From NCBI GenBank assembly GCA_002794515.1, contig PGTJ01000001.1:1-34230 (forward strand): DNA of 34,230 nt. The letters run 5' to 3'. The position numbers were made by a program, and so were the translations under genes. Under the pieces are notes generated by a model. It did no database searches. It had not been told where the DNA came from and saw only the letters and a list, made by a program, of their open reading frames with translations. Positions 25,358 through 33,994 of this stretch are shown here, in pieces (positions within the stretch are counted from its first letter, which is position 1; every line of letters starts with the position of its first letter). The DNA comes from Phototrophicales bacterium. Lineage in GTDB: Bacteria; Chloroflexota; Anaerolineae; Aggregatilineales; Phototrophicaceae.

Positions 25358-25387
25358 ATTATATGGAGTTTTTTCATCGAATGTCAA
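25358..25387 (-). promoter_or_regulatory. Consensus sigma-70 promoter of the yceD-sigma factor unit
   Basis: On the minus strand, TTGACA (25387-25382), 18 bases, then TATAAT (25363-25358); both boxes are perfect. It gives a leader of about 70 bases before yceD. A consensus promoter ahead of the sigma factor that reads such promoters would keep its own level high. Confidence 0.85.
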
Positions 25388-25472
25388 GCAAATTGAGCCA
25401 CTTAAACCAAAATTCAACGAAAAACAAAGACAAGTAGTAGAGAAAATGTAGTTTATCCAAAACACACAATCA

Positions 25473-25481
25473 TGTTACAAT
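25473..25481 (+). promoter_or_regulatory. Extended -10 element of the Ser/Thr kinase gene
   Basis: TG-T-TACAAT lies 40 bases ahead of the kinase start. A weak -35 (TTATCC, 25453-25458) is 17 bases upstream. The 240-base AT-rich region between this gene and yceD holds the two divergent promoters and nothing else that I can name. Confidence 0.55.
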
Positions 25482-25521
25482 ATAAGGGCAATTATTAAAT
25501 AATCCAAAGGTCTGCTCTGTT

Positions 25522-28500
25522 ATGAATAATCAACGCATTGGGCAGTATGAAATCATAGAAGAAATTGGGCGTGGTGGCATGGCGACTGTTTATCGCGCCA
25601 AGCAACTGAATGCCGACCGATTCGTGGCTATTAAGGTCATTCATAATAATATTGCCGCCGATAAATCGGCATTAGAGCGATTCATCCGTGAAGCCCGTCT
25701 GGTCGCCCGTTTAGAGCATCCGTACATTATCCCCGTATACGATTATGATGGTGTGCATAACCCACCGTATATCGTCATGCGCTTTTTGGAAAGTGGCACA
25801 TTGAAAGATGTGTTGGATAGAGGGGCGATTCCATTAAACGAGATTGCCCACATGATGCGTCAAATCGCCAGCGCGTTAGATTATGCCCATCGGCAAGGGG
25901 TGATTCACCGCGACATTAAGCCGAGCAACATCATGATTGATGCCGAGGGCAATGCGTATCTGACCGATTTCGGCATCGCCCGTTTTAGCGAGTCGGGCAA
26001 TGATATGACGGGTCTCACGCATACGGGACTGACGGTGGGTACACCCGGTTATATGGCACCTGAACAAGGGCTTGGGCAGAAAGTTGATGAGCGTGCCGAT
26101 ATTTATGCGCTCGGTGTCATGCTGTTTCAGATGGCGACAGGCACGATGCCCTATAGCGCAGAAACACCGATGGCACTCGTCCTCAAGCATATCCAAGCAC
26201 CTATCCCATCAGCGCGGAGCATAAAACCCGATTTGCCCCCAGAATTCGATACCATCATCCGCAAAGCAATGGCGAAAGACCCCGCCGACCGCTATCAGAC
26301 GGGGCGCGAACTGAGCGATGCTATCACCCAACTGGTCGGCATCAGCGCTTTGACCGAACAGCCAACCATGCTCAAGACAATGGCGCTCAATATTATCGAT
26401 GACCTGCGTCGCATCCGTGAAGAACGCGGCTCACAGACCAATATCACCCCTGTCATGGGCGGGTTTGGCAAGCAAATCCCCACACCACCATCAGGTGGAT
26501 ATTTGGGACAACCGAGTGGCACACCCTACCCCAGTTCACCCATGAGCGCCACCCGTCCATCGCGTGCGCCATTGATCATCGGCGGTGTAGTCGTGTTGTT
26601 GCTCATCATCGGGGCGATGGTGGTCATCATCGGTGGGGGCAATGGTGCAACAGATAATCCAATCGCCACTATCGGAGGTGGTGTGGTGATATTACCAAGT
26701 GATACCGTCACCACTGCTCACAGTGATGATAACGATGAAACACCGAGCAATACCCCACCAAGTAATCCCTCTAATACGCCCAATAATGATGTGATTGTGG
26801 TGAATAGCTCACCAACAGCGACAACAACCATGACACCGACACCAACCGATACCCCAACCACAACACCGAGCAATACCCCAACATCCACAGCGACCAACAC
26901 CGCAACACCGCCTACGCCGATTGTCCAAGTACGGACTGACCTGACGGTGCGCTTGGGACCGGGGACAAATTATCCGGTTGTCGCCAATTTGCCCACGGGC
27001 ATCACCCTCGATATTATCGGTGTGAGCCAAGATGGTCGTTGGTATCAGGTACTATTACCCGATGGGTCTGATGGATGGGTGTCTTCGTCACGGTCATTTG
27101 TCAATTTGGCGGGCAATGTGAATGATATTGCGGTGGTCGATGCGCCAACCAATACCCCCTCTTTCACACCGACCAATACGCCAACACCCACACCAACCGA
27201 TACACCGACATTCACCCCATCCCCAACCAATACACCATCGAATACGCCAACAGCCACACCAACCGATACACCAACCAATACACCCACGCCGACCAATACA
27301 CCATCCAATACGCCAACAGCCACGCCAACCGATACACCAACCAATACACTCACACCAACGGCGACCGAAACACCGACCATCACACCATCACCAACATCGG
27401 CGCTGGATGTCACTCTGACACAAATCGCCCGCGATTTCTTCGCCACACAAACCGAATTTTATACCACCCGCGTGGCGGTGATGGTATCGCCAACACCAAC
27501 CGTCACACCTACCCCTGCCCCACAAGGTGGATTGCCGTTCATCGTCGATTTCGAGACGACCAATCCCATCGCCGAATGGGATTACGACCCCGCCACATGG
27601 CAAGTGGTCAATGAAGATGGTCAAAAATTGTTGATTGGACGTGGACGCATCACATCACCGATGGTCGTAGTGGGCAAAGGCAGACCCGACTGGTTGCGCG
27701 AAGATAACTTCGTCATCAGCACCGATTTCAAACTAGAAAGTGGTTCTGGTGGGGCGCGGATTGTGTTCCGTTATAATGAAAACGGTGGGTATCAGGTGGT
27801 CGAATTGTTCCCTGGATTGGTCATTTTGCGACGCAATAATCTCTCGAATCCCAATGTGACCAACCGCGATAACGAGGTGATTATCCAACAAGTAGGGAGC
27901 GCGCCCATCGCCAACGACACATGGCATAATGTGACCATCTGGGCAGATAATCGGCTCATTTATGTATATCTCGATGGGCGGTTGTTGATGCGTGCCGAAG
28001 ACACCAACACACCCTTAAGTGCCGGGCAAATTTTGTTACAAGTGAATGCCAGCAACCGCTCTGTGCGCTTTGATAATTTCACCGTGCAAAAAGCCGAGCC
28101 GTTCAGCAGTCATTTTGAAGGCGCAACCCTGCCCAGCACATGGCAAACCAATAATAGCCTCAAGACGCTCATCACGACCGAAAGCAACAATAACTTTGTA
28201 CAAGTTGATAATAATGTCGAAGTCAAACCGATTATGTCGCCGATTGCCGATTTCACCTTGCGGGCGCGGGTATGGAGTACGAATGGCGGTTACAAATTAT
28301 ATCTGCGCGAGAGTAGCGCGGGCGCATTGGTATTTGATTTGAATGCCGGAAATTTGAACATCAGTCATTTTGATAGCAACGGCTCTGTGATATGGACACG
28401 GCGTGTGGATAATTTTTATACACGCAATGTGTGGCAGGCGCTCGAAATCACCCTGATTGGCGATAAGCTGAAAATCGTCTTAGAGGGACGCACACGATTT

Positions 28501-29328
28501 GAAGATACCCTGCAAAGCACACCACCTGCAGGCACAATCCGCATTGTAACAGGCAATCCCGATTATATGCGCTTCGATGATTTTTTAGTCACACAAACCG
28601 CCGCTTCTGCTAATGCAGAGGCTCAATTCGCCTTTGCCTTACAAGCACAGGTCTTGGCGCGGAATTTTAGACAATTTCGCAGTGATATTGAAGAAGATTT
28701 CTCTACCCCCCTCAATGCGCGTTATTGGTGGGTGGGCAACCAACAGGCGGCGGGCGATTATATCCAAGACCCCGCCTCACCAACGAATCAGACCTTTTTA
28801 CGCATCAACGATTCATCGGGCGATAGCCTCACCTTTCGTCTGATACGCGATGATTATGGGGTGCAGATGTTCGGCACGGGGTCGGATAGGCGCACCTATA
28901 CCGACTCGACCGATTTATACGTCACCGTACTGGCACGCATCCCCAACAACCAACCGGGGTTGGTATCGCTAGGGGTGCGTGTGACCACCACCATCACTGG
29001 TCAAAGTTTAGAAGGTTACTTTTTGGATATGCGGAAAAATGATAATGGCACGGTGGATTTTATCGCCCGTTATACCACCGCCACCGAACAGGTGATTTAT
29101 CATGAGGGCAAAATACCAGGGGCAGAAGATGCCCAATTACCCATATGGGTACCACTCAAGATCATCGTGCATGATGATAAAATCGCCTTTTTCGTCAATG
29201 ATTATTTCATCGCCGCCCAAGATAACATCACCAAATTGGGCGGGACGGTCTCGCTGAGCGTGGGCGATGAGTCTACGGGCGATTTCGATACCCTCGTCAT
29301 CCGCGACACATCACCACATGGGGAATGA
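25522..29328 (+). CDS. Membrane Ser/Thr protein kinase with SH3b and three concanavalin-like extracytoplasmic domains
   Basis: This 1268-residue protein has an N-terminal PknB-type kinase (about 1-275) with the glycine loop GRGGMATVY (17-24), Lys38, catalytic loop HRDIKPSN (Asp131), D149-F-G and an APE-like segment (MAPEQGLG). A cytosolic linker leads to one membrane span (about 350-374). Outside come a Thr/Pro linker, an SH3b domain (about 467-531: TVRLGPGTNYPVV, GWVSSS), a long Thr/Pro repeat stretch (about 540-660) and three beta-sandwich units about 672-855, 857-1030 and 1056-1260 that resemble concanavalin-like/DUF1080 domains. It probably senses wall or glycan signals and phosphorylates cytosolic targets. 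The usual PASTA repeats are absent. AAAGG lies upstream, and the gene is alone. Kinase residues are all intact. Confidence 0.9.
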   Translation: MNNQRIGQYEIIEEIGRGGMATVYRAKQLNADRFVAIKVIHNNIAADKSALERFIREARLVARLEHPYIIPVYDYDGVHNPPYIVMRFLESGTLKDVLDRGAIPLNEIAHMMRQIASALDYAHRQGVIHRDIKPSNIMIDAEGNAYLTDFGIARFSESGNDMTGLTHTGLTVGTPGYMAPEQGLGQKVDERADIYALGVMLFQMATGTMPYSAETPMALVLKHIQAPIPSARSIKPDLPPEFDTIIRKAMAKDPADRYQTGRELSDAITQLVGISALTEQPTMLKTMALNIIDDLRRIREERGSQTNITPVMGGFGKQIPTPPSGGYLGQPSGTPYPSSPMSATRPSRAPLIIGGVVVLLLIIGAMVVIIGGGNGATDNPIATIGGGVVILPSDTVTTAHSDDNDETPSNTPPSNPSNTPNNDVIVVNSSPTATTTMTPTPTDTPTTTPSNTPTSTATNTATPPTPIVQVRTDLTVRLGPGTNYPVVANLPTGITLDIIGVSQDGRWYQVLLPDGSDGWVSSSRSFVNLAGNVNDIAVVDAPTNTPSFTPTNTPTPTPTDTPTFTPSPTNTPSNTPTATPTDTPTNTPTPTNTPSNTPTATPTDTPTNTLTPTATETPTITPSPTSALDVTLTQIARDFFATQTEFYTTRVAVMVSPTPTVTPTPAPQGGLPFIVDFETTNPIAEWDYDPATWQVVNEDGQKLLIGRGRITSPMVVVGKGRPDWLREDNFVISTDFKLESGSGGARIVFRYNENGGYQVVELFPGLVILRRNNLSNPNVTNRDNEVIIQQVGSAPIANDTWHNVTIWADNRLIYVYLDGRLLMRAEDTNTPLSAGQILLQVNASNRSVRFDNFTVQKAEPFSSHFEGATLPSTWQTNNSLKTLITTESNNNFVQVDNNVEVKPIMSPIADFTLRARVWSTNGGYKLYLRESSAGALVFDLNAGNLNISHFDSNGSVIWTRRVDNFYTRNVWQALEITLIGDKLKIVLEGRTRFEDTLQSTPPAGTIRIVTGNPDYMRFDDFLVTQTAASANAEAQFAFALQAQVLARNFRQFRSDIEEDFSTPLNARYWWVGNQQAAGDYIQDPASPTNQTFLRINDSSGDSLTFRLIRDDYGVQMFGTGSDRRTYTDSTDLYVTVLARIPNNQPGLVSLGVRVTTTITGQSLEGYFLDMRKNDNGTVDFIARYTTATEQVIYHEGKIPGAEDAQLPIWVPLKIIVHDDKIAFFVNDYFIAAQDNITKLGGTVSLSVGDESTGDFDTLVIRDTSPHGE
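27226..27357 (+). repeat. 66-bp tandem duplication in the kinase linker
   Basis: Two adjacent 66-bp copies (27226-27291 and 27292-27357) match at 61 positions. Each encodes a 22-residue unit, TNTPSNTPTATPTDTPTNT and three further residues. The length is a multiple of three, so copy changes would keep the kinase in frame. Confidence 0.85.
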
Positions 29329-29330
29329 TT

Positions 29331-30521
29331 TCATCCATCGATAATTGCCGAGCGCATCCGCTCCAATGCTTCTTGGAGCAGGTCACGGCGCGTGGCTAAA
29401 TTAATCCGCACGAATCCCTCACCCTCTGCGCCGAAGGTGATCCCCCGATTGAGCGCGACTTTGGCTTTATCCAAAAAGAATCCCTCGAACATGCCCATAA
29501 AGCCGTTTTGGGTGGGTGGACGCGACACAGCCCGTGTATCCCACCAGGTCAGATACGTGGCTTCGGGATGAGTGATGGGCATATTAGGCAAATATTGATT
29601 GACGAATTGTGTGGTTAAATCGCGGTTGGCTTGCATATAAGCTAAAACTTGGCGCAACCAGTCATCCCCATGCTCATACGCCGCGTGCATAGCGACTAAT
29701 CCCAAAATATTGATGTGCAAACCTGCGTTCCATACCATCTCGGCATAACGATTTCGTAATGCTTGATTTTGGATGATGGCAAATGATGCACCCAACCCCG
29801 CGATATTGAAGGTTTTGCTGGGTGCCATCAGGGTAATCGTATTGCGGGCAATCTCTGGGCTTAATGATGCCGTGGGGATATGACGATGATTATCGAATAA
29901 CAAGTCGCAATGGATTTCATCGGATATGATGAGCATTTCATTTTCGAGCGCCACTTCTGCCATCGCACGGATTTCAGCTTCTGTCCACACCCGTCCAACG
30001 GGATTATGGGGATTGCAGAACAAAAAGGTCTTGGTCTTGCCAGGGATAATCGCCGATTGGAACACATCCATATCGATATGATAATGCAAAACGCCATCTT
30101 GTTGGGTATAGACCAACGGTGCAGATTTGGTGAACAAGCCGTTATTGGGTGCGGCAGATAAAAATGGCGGATACACGGGTGTTTGGATGAGGACTTCTTC
30201 GCCCATCCGCCCGAAGGCGCGAATTGCCATATTGAAGCCCGTGACCACGCCAGGAACCCATACGATGTCATCGGGTGAGATATGCCAATTATATAAATCT
30301 GCCATACGCTTAACGAGCAACTCACGCAGGGGTTTATTTTCAAAAGCATATCCAAAAACGCCATGTTCAATGCGCGTTTTGAGGGCTTCAATGACGGGCG
30401 ATGGTGATACAAAATCCATATCGGCAACCCAAAGGGGGATGGTAGACGGGTCATCGAAAATATTATATTTCACACTATCGGTATGATAGCGGTCTATCGG
30501 TTGATCGAAGTGATATGACAT
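29331..30521 (-). CDS. MalY/PatB-type PLP-dependent aminotransferase (C-S lyase)
   Basis: The 396-residue cytosolic enzyme has the fold-type I layout of the MalY/PatB group: PLWVADMDF near the start, FGYAF, an NPHNPVGRVW motif that binds the cofactor, ISDEIHCDLLF and SKTFNIAGLG with the Schiff-base Lys236. Members split cystathionine or cysteine conjugates to a thiol, pyruvate and ammonia; MalY also regulates maltose genes, which cannot be concluded here. ATG at 30521 is chosen because AAGGA lies nine bases upstream and the family start is right; a longer frame adds 21 residues without a binding site. Its stop is only two bases from the stop of the convergent kinase gene, so the two share no terminator. 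Confidence 0.92.
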   Translation of the reverse strand: MSYHFDQPIDRYHTDSVKYNIFDDPSTIPLWVADMDFVSPSPVIEALKTRIEHGVFGYAFENKPLRELLVKRMADLYNWHISPDDIVWVPGVVTGFNMAIRAFGRMGEEVLIQTPVYPPFLSAAPNNGLFTKSAPLVYTQQDGVLHYHIDMDVFQSAIIPGKTKTFLFCNPHNPVGRVWTEAEIRAMAEVALENEMLIISDEIHCDLLFDNHRHIPTASLSPEIARNTITLMAPSKTFNIAGLGASFAIIQNQALRNRYAEMVWNAGLHINILGLVAMHAAYEHGDDWLRQVLAYMQANRDLTTQFVNQYLPNMPITHPEATYLTWWDTRAVSRPPTQNGFMGMFEGFFLDKAKVALNRGITFGAEGEGFVRINLATRRDLLQEALERMRSAIIDG

Positions 30522-30560
30522 GATGATATCCTTTTTGGGGTATGATTGATAAAACCCTGC

Positions 30561-30592
30561 GATAGGCGTTGATAAGTGCCACAACGCCTATC
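30561..30592. terminator. Hairpin after the HerA-like ATPase gene
   Basis: A perfect 11-bp stem, GATAGGCGTTG with CAACGCCTATC, around a 10-base loop. On the minus strand it lies just past the ATPase stop and is followed by GCAGGGTTTT, so it probably ends that transcript ahead of the aminotransferase gene. Confidence 0.6.
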
Positions 30593-30605
30593 GCCATTCA
30601 CAATT

Positions 30606-33308
30606 TTAATATGCCTGTAAAAATACGATTTGCCCATTCAGATTGGCATACCACGCGGGCAACCAACCAATGCCGAACAATTCGAGTTGAATATCTTTCT
30701 TGAACGGTGCAACGATGTATTCACGGGTTTGGTTAATCACATTCGCCCAATAATCATTAGTCTTTTGCACTTGTTCTTCAAATTCCATCTCAATGCGATC
30801 GAGTTCGCGTTCTAAATCGCTCATGACCTCTTTGCGCTCGCGGATGTTATCTTTGGTATTGCGTTGATAGCGCGATGTGCGGCTCATGCGCGAGAGGGTA
30901 TAATTGGTGCGTCCGCGCATCAGGCTGGTGATGGCTTCGCCTGTGGTGAAGAGTTGCTCGCGTTGCAACCCCTTGAGTTGTGTTTGTTCAGAGCGAATAT
31001 CGCGTTCAGTCTTGCGGAGTTTGGCTTCTGCTTTGTCCATCATATCGCCATATTTTTGGGCGAGTTTATCGATAGCCATATCGCGTTGTTCACGGGCGGC
31101 AATTTGCACTTGTGCTTGGAACTCGCTGTAATCGGTATCGGGATTGCCATAAATATTCAGCACATCATTATAAGGCAAAATCAGCTGGGCGGTGTTATAA
31201 AGCATATCCACGACTTCTTTCTTGAGCGCGTTCAAGCGGGCTGTATCGGCTAATCCCGATGATAGCTCGCCGAAAGCGGCGGGCATTTGTGGATTTTGCT
31301 CAATCGTACGGGCTTCGATGGGGTCGATCATGAAATCTTCCCAATGGACGATGCCCATGCGTTGCAAATCGGTGACGAAATAAGTGAACATGCGCGCTGT
31401 ATAGATATTGGCTTTGCGGTCGGCATAGCGGATCATGGCTTGTGCCAATAATCCGGGCTTATACACCAATTGCGCCTGAACACCACTGCCACCAGCGCTA
31501 TAAATCCCTGTGCGTTGCGACCATTGTTGGAGCGAGGCTTGATAGGGAATCCGCACGGGTAAGAAATATTGAGATATGGTGCTGGATAGCGGTGGTGGAT
31601 TATTGCTATAACCTGTGATGCCACTCGGCACGGAAAGGACGGGCGATGTGGGCATCGGTGGTTGAGTGGGCATGGTTTGTTGTGGCACACCCGCCGATTG
31701 CGCGGTGAAGGTCATCGGTGGTGGGGGTGGCATGTGTGTGGCACGCGTATTGGGCAATGGTGGTGGGACGGGCGCGCTCATGCTAGTCGGCAAGGTCGGT
31801 GGCGGTGGCGGTGGTTGCAAACCCGCTTGTTGTTGCCATGTCGGTTTGGGGACTTGCATGGCTTGCTGTTGTAATGTCACCATCAATTCTTCGCGTTGAC
31901 GGCTCATCAGCAATTGGATTTGTTGCCGTGTGAGCGGACCGCGCAGGTAACTCATCGCCCAACGACTATGCACCAACATCGGACCCGCCTCGTTATGCAC
32001 ATTCCGCATAAGGAACACCCGCGGGGCAATATCGGCGATGAGTGTTTCAATATCGCGCAAGCTCAGGCTATCATTGACATTCGCCATCGCCTGTAAGCCA
32101 TCCATGACGCGCTTGCGGTCGTTATCTGATTGTAACCGTCCAATAAACCACGTCCCGGCATTGGTCAAACCTTTATAATCGAGGTCGCCCGGATTTTGTG
32201 TGGCGAGGACTAATCCCAAGCCGAAGGCGCGGGCTTGTTTGAGCAGGCGCATGAGCGGGTCTTTGGTGGGCGGATTTTTGGGATATGGCGGAAAATAACC
32301 GAACATCTCATCGATATATAAAATTGCCCGCAAGCTGGTCGTGCCTTGTTGGGTACGCATCCAACCGAGCATATTCTCTAAGATTAGGGTGACGATGAAT
32401 TGACGTTCTGGCTCAGATAAATGGGCGATATAAAAAATGGATGTACGCGGTCTGCCATTGGGTTGGTAAAGCAGTTGATGAATATCCAACGATTGCCCAT
32501 TAATCCACGATTGGAATGACGGTGCGGCGATGATGTTATTCATCTCCATCGCCAATTTGGTGCGGGCTTTTTCTGGGAAGTATTTTTCGATGGGAAACAC
32601 ACCTAAGGTATCGAAGGGCGGTTTTTGGATTTGTAAGATGATGTCTTCGAGGGTGAGGTCTTTGCCTTGTTTCCAGGCATTTTCAAAAATATTAGAGATG
32701 AGGACATGTTCACGGTCTTTGACAGGTTCAGCATTAATGCCCGCTAAAGCTAAAATCGCCGATGTTAATCCTTTGATTTGTTCACGATGCGCTTCTTCAT
32801 TCACCGTCCAGCCTTCACGCGGGGCGCGGAGCGAGGCGAGGATGCTGATCGGCAAACCCGCATCGGATCCTGGCGTATAAATGCTATATTTGCTCGCCAG
32901 TTGCAACCAACGCACACGGTCTGGGACGATGCCCCAATTTTCTAAGCCCGTTTTCCATTTTTGTGCCACATCCGCCGCATATTGTGGAATATCCATATTG
33001 GCACGACGGGCATCATCGACATTCACCCACGGCTCGAAATCTTCGGGGCGCATATCGGGAAAGGTGAGCAATAGATTGGTGATGTCGCCTTTGGGGTCGA
33101 TGACAATGGCGGGGATATTATCTAAAATCGCCTCTTCTAATAAGGTGATACATAACCCTGTTTTGCCACTCCCCGTCATACCGACAACAACCGCATGTGT
33201 CGTCAGGTCGCGGGCATCATAATAGACGACATTATTGGTCAAACGGTTGGTGGTGGGGTCATATTCACGCCCCAAGTAAAAATTAGCCTTTGCTTCTATA
33301 AATGCCAT
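30606..33308 (-). CDS. HerA/DUF87-like P-loop ATPase with a Pro-rich linker and coiled-coil tail
   Basis: The 900-residue product has an N-terminal P-loop ATPase part (about 1-480) with Walker A G43-MTGSGKT50, a VIDPKGD segment, Walker B ILYIDEMFG and an LLKQARAFGLG/LATQNP segment. It resembles HerA, TraD and VirB4-type motors that move DNA or protein. A Gln-rich helix follows, then a Pro-rich linker (about 510-600), an orphan alpha/beta part (about 600-750) and a long coiled coil (about 750-860: RKTERDIRSEQTQLKGLQRE). Proteins of this shape are widespread in Chloroflexota, but their function is not established. ATG at 33308 is chosen because GGGAG lies about eight bases upstream; a second ATG two codons earlier is almost as good. 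It follows the restriction-modification remnant on the same strand. Confidence 0.85.
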   Translation of the reverse strand: MAFIEAKANFYLGREYDPTTNRLTNNVVYYDARDLTTHAVVVGMTGSGKTGLCITLLEEAILDNIPAIVIDPKGDITNLLLTFPDMRPEDFEPWVNVDDARRANMDIPQYAADVAQKWKTGLENWGIVPDRVRWLQLASKYSIYTPGSDAGLPISILASLRAPREGWTVNEEAHREQIKGLTSAILALAGINAEPVKDREHVLISNIFENAWKQGKDLTLEDIILQIQKPPFDTLGVFPIEKYFPEKARTKLAMEMNNIIAAPSFQSWINGQSLDIHQLLYQPNGRPRTSIFYIAHLSEPERQFIVTLILENMLGWMRTQQGTTSLRAILYIDEMFGYFPPYPKNPPTKDPLMRLLKQARAFGLGLVLATQNPGDLDYKGLTNAGTWFIGRLQSDNDRKRVMDGLQAMANVNDSLSLRDIETLIADIAPRVFLMRNVHNEAGPMLVHSRWAMSYLRGPLTRQQIQLLMSRQREELMVTLQQQAMQVPKPTWQQQAGLQPPPPPPTLPTSMSAPVPPPLPNTRATHMPPPPPMTFTAQSAGVPQQTMPTQPPMPTSPVLSVPSGITGYSNNPPPLSSTISQYFLPVRIPYQASLQQWSQRTGIYSAGGSGVQAQLVYKPGLLAQAMIRYADRKANIYTARMFTYFVTDLQRMGIVHWEDFMIDPIEARTIEQNPQMPAAFGELSSGLADTARLNALKKEVVDMLYNTAQLILPYNDVLNIYGNPDTDYSEFQAQVQIAAREQRDMAIDKLAQKYGDMMDKAEAKLRKTERDIRSEQTQLKGLQREQLFTTGEAITSLMRGRTNYTLSRMSRTSRYQRNTKDNIRERKEVMSDLERELDRIEMEFEEQVQKTNDYWANVINQTREYIVAPFKKDIQLELFGIGWLPAWYANLNGQIVFLQAY

Positions 33309-33356
33309 TTTCATGCTCCCATAAAAGGTTATTCGGACGAAACACAACGCACATCG

Positions 33357-33605
33357 CTAATTGGGTGTATCTAGGTTTTGACTATTTAATTGTAGCAACT
33401 TTTCCCAATTTATAGCGCCATCTGGTAGACAAAAGTGTTGAACAAACAGGGTGGTTAAGGTGTTGATACCCGATTTAATCTGCACCAAATAGTGCGTATC
33501 CGATTTGATAAACTCTAAATCGACACCTGCAAATGTCGATTTATACCCACCATATGTTTTTGAGGCAATAAATATGGCTAGTGCTTCTAAAAAGTCACCA
33601 AACAT
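33357..33605 (-). pseudogene. Remnant of a type II restriction endonuclease (PmeII-like)
   Basis: The 82-codon frame keeps parts of a PD-(D/E)xK restriction enzyme: FGDFLEALAIFIA, then G27-VDLEF with Asp29 and YLVQ42-I-K44-SG, the usual D...(E/Q)xK nuclease core. In intact relatives the text after KSG runs on as PNWGNSSQ and some 90 residues. Here it jumps after Gly46 to INTLTTLF-QHFCLPDGAINWEKLLQLNS, which resembles the family's C-terminus. So the middle of the enzyme is missing. In frame upstream of the ATG the DNA still reads SESKET, a further piece of the enzyme. The family call is from memory and moderate; the shortness and the jump are what suggest loss of function. Confidence 0.65.
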
Positions 33606-33897
33606 GGTTTCCTTGCTTTCGGAGCGCCAAAATTAACTCTAAAACATACGTGTGGCGTTCACCATTCACCGCTTTTTCTTTGATATTGAGTATGAATGTG
33701 CCTGTTGGTTTTAAGACACGCAAAAATTCGGCAGATTTTGGCAAAAACCAGTCCACATAATCATCTGGGCTAACCCCACCATAAGTTTTGACACGCTGAT
33801 CGGCATACGGGGGTGATGTCACAATGAGGTCTATGCTATTCTCTGGAAATATCTTGAGGATATTCTCACAATCACCACAATAAATCTGATTCCACAT
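33595..33897 (-). pseudogene. Truncated DNA methyltransferase (N4/N6, TSPPY type)
   Basis: The 100-codon frame starts with MWNQIYCGDCENIL, followed by the catalytic motif TSPPY (27-31) and the target-recognition start (LPKSAEFLRVLKPTGTFILNIKEK, NGERHTYVLELILALRKQG). This is the beginning of a beta-class methyltransferase that modifies adenine N6 or cytosine N4 in DNA. The remaining two thirds, including the SAM-binding FxGxG motif, are absent: after RKQG the frame reads NHVW and stops, and within it the restriction-enzyme frame begins. It should be inactive. ATG at 33897 is chosen because the family begins here; an ATG at 33948 would lie inside a hairpin loop. Confidence 0.75.
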
Positions 33898-33933
33898 GAA
33901 TCGAACCACTCCATCTTCTGACAAGTGATAACA

Positions 33934-33960
33934 CAGAGGCGTACACATGGCACGCCTCTG
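33934..33960. terminator. Hairpin between the PLD-family gene and the methyltransferase remnant
   Basis: A perfect 9-bp stem, CAGAGGCGT with ACGCCTCTG, around a 9-base loop. It lies 35 bases past the stop of the PLD-family gene and probably ends that transcript. Confidence 0.55.
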
Positions 33961-33994
33961 CTCACCAAGATTATTCTATTATAGCACGATTTTT

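Noticed and set aside
27149..27400. Repetitive DNA in the kinase gene that might be taken for a CRISPR array
   Set aside because: The repeats are in frame, encode Thr/Pro-rich linker, are not separated by unique spacers, and lie inside one long coding frame.
27045..27446. A minus-strand frame of repeated Val-Gly units opposite the kinase linker
   Set aside because: It is the complement of the Thr/Pro repeat codons, not a gene.
33898..33948. Earlier ATG start for the methyltransferase remnant
   Set aside because: The extra residues do not fit the family, and the ATG falls in the loop of a hairpin that looks like a terminator of the upstream gene.
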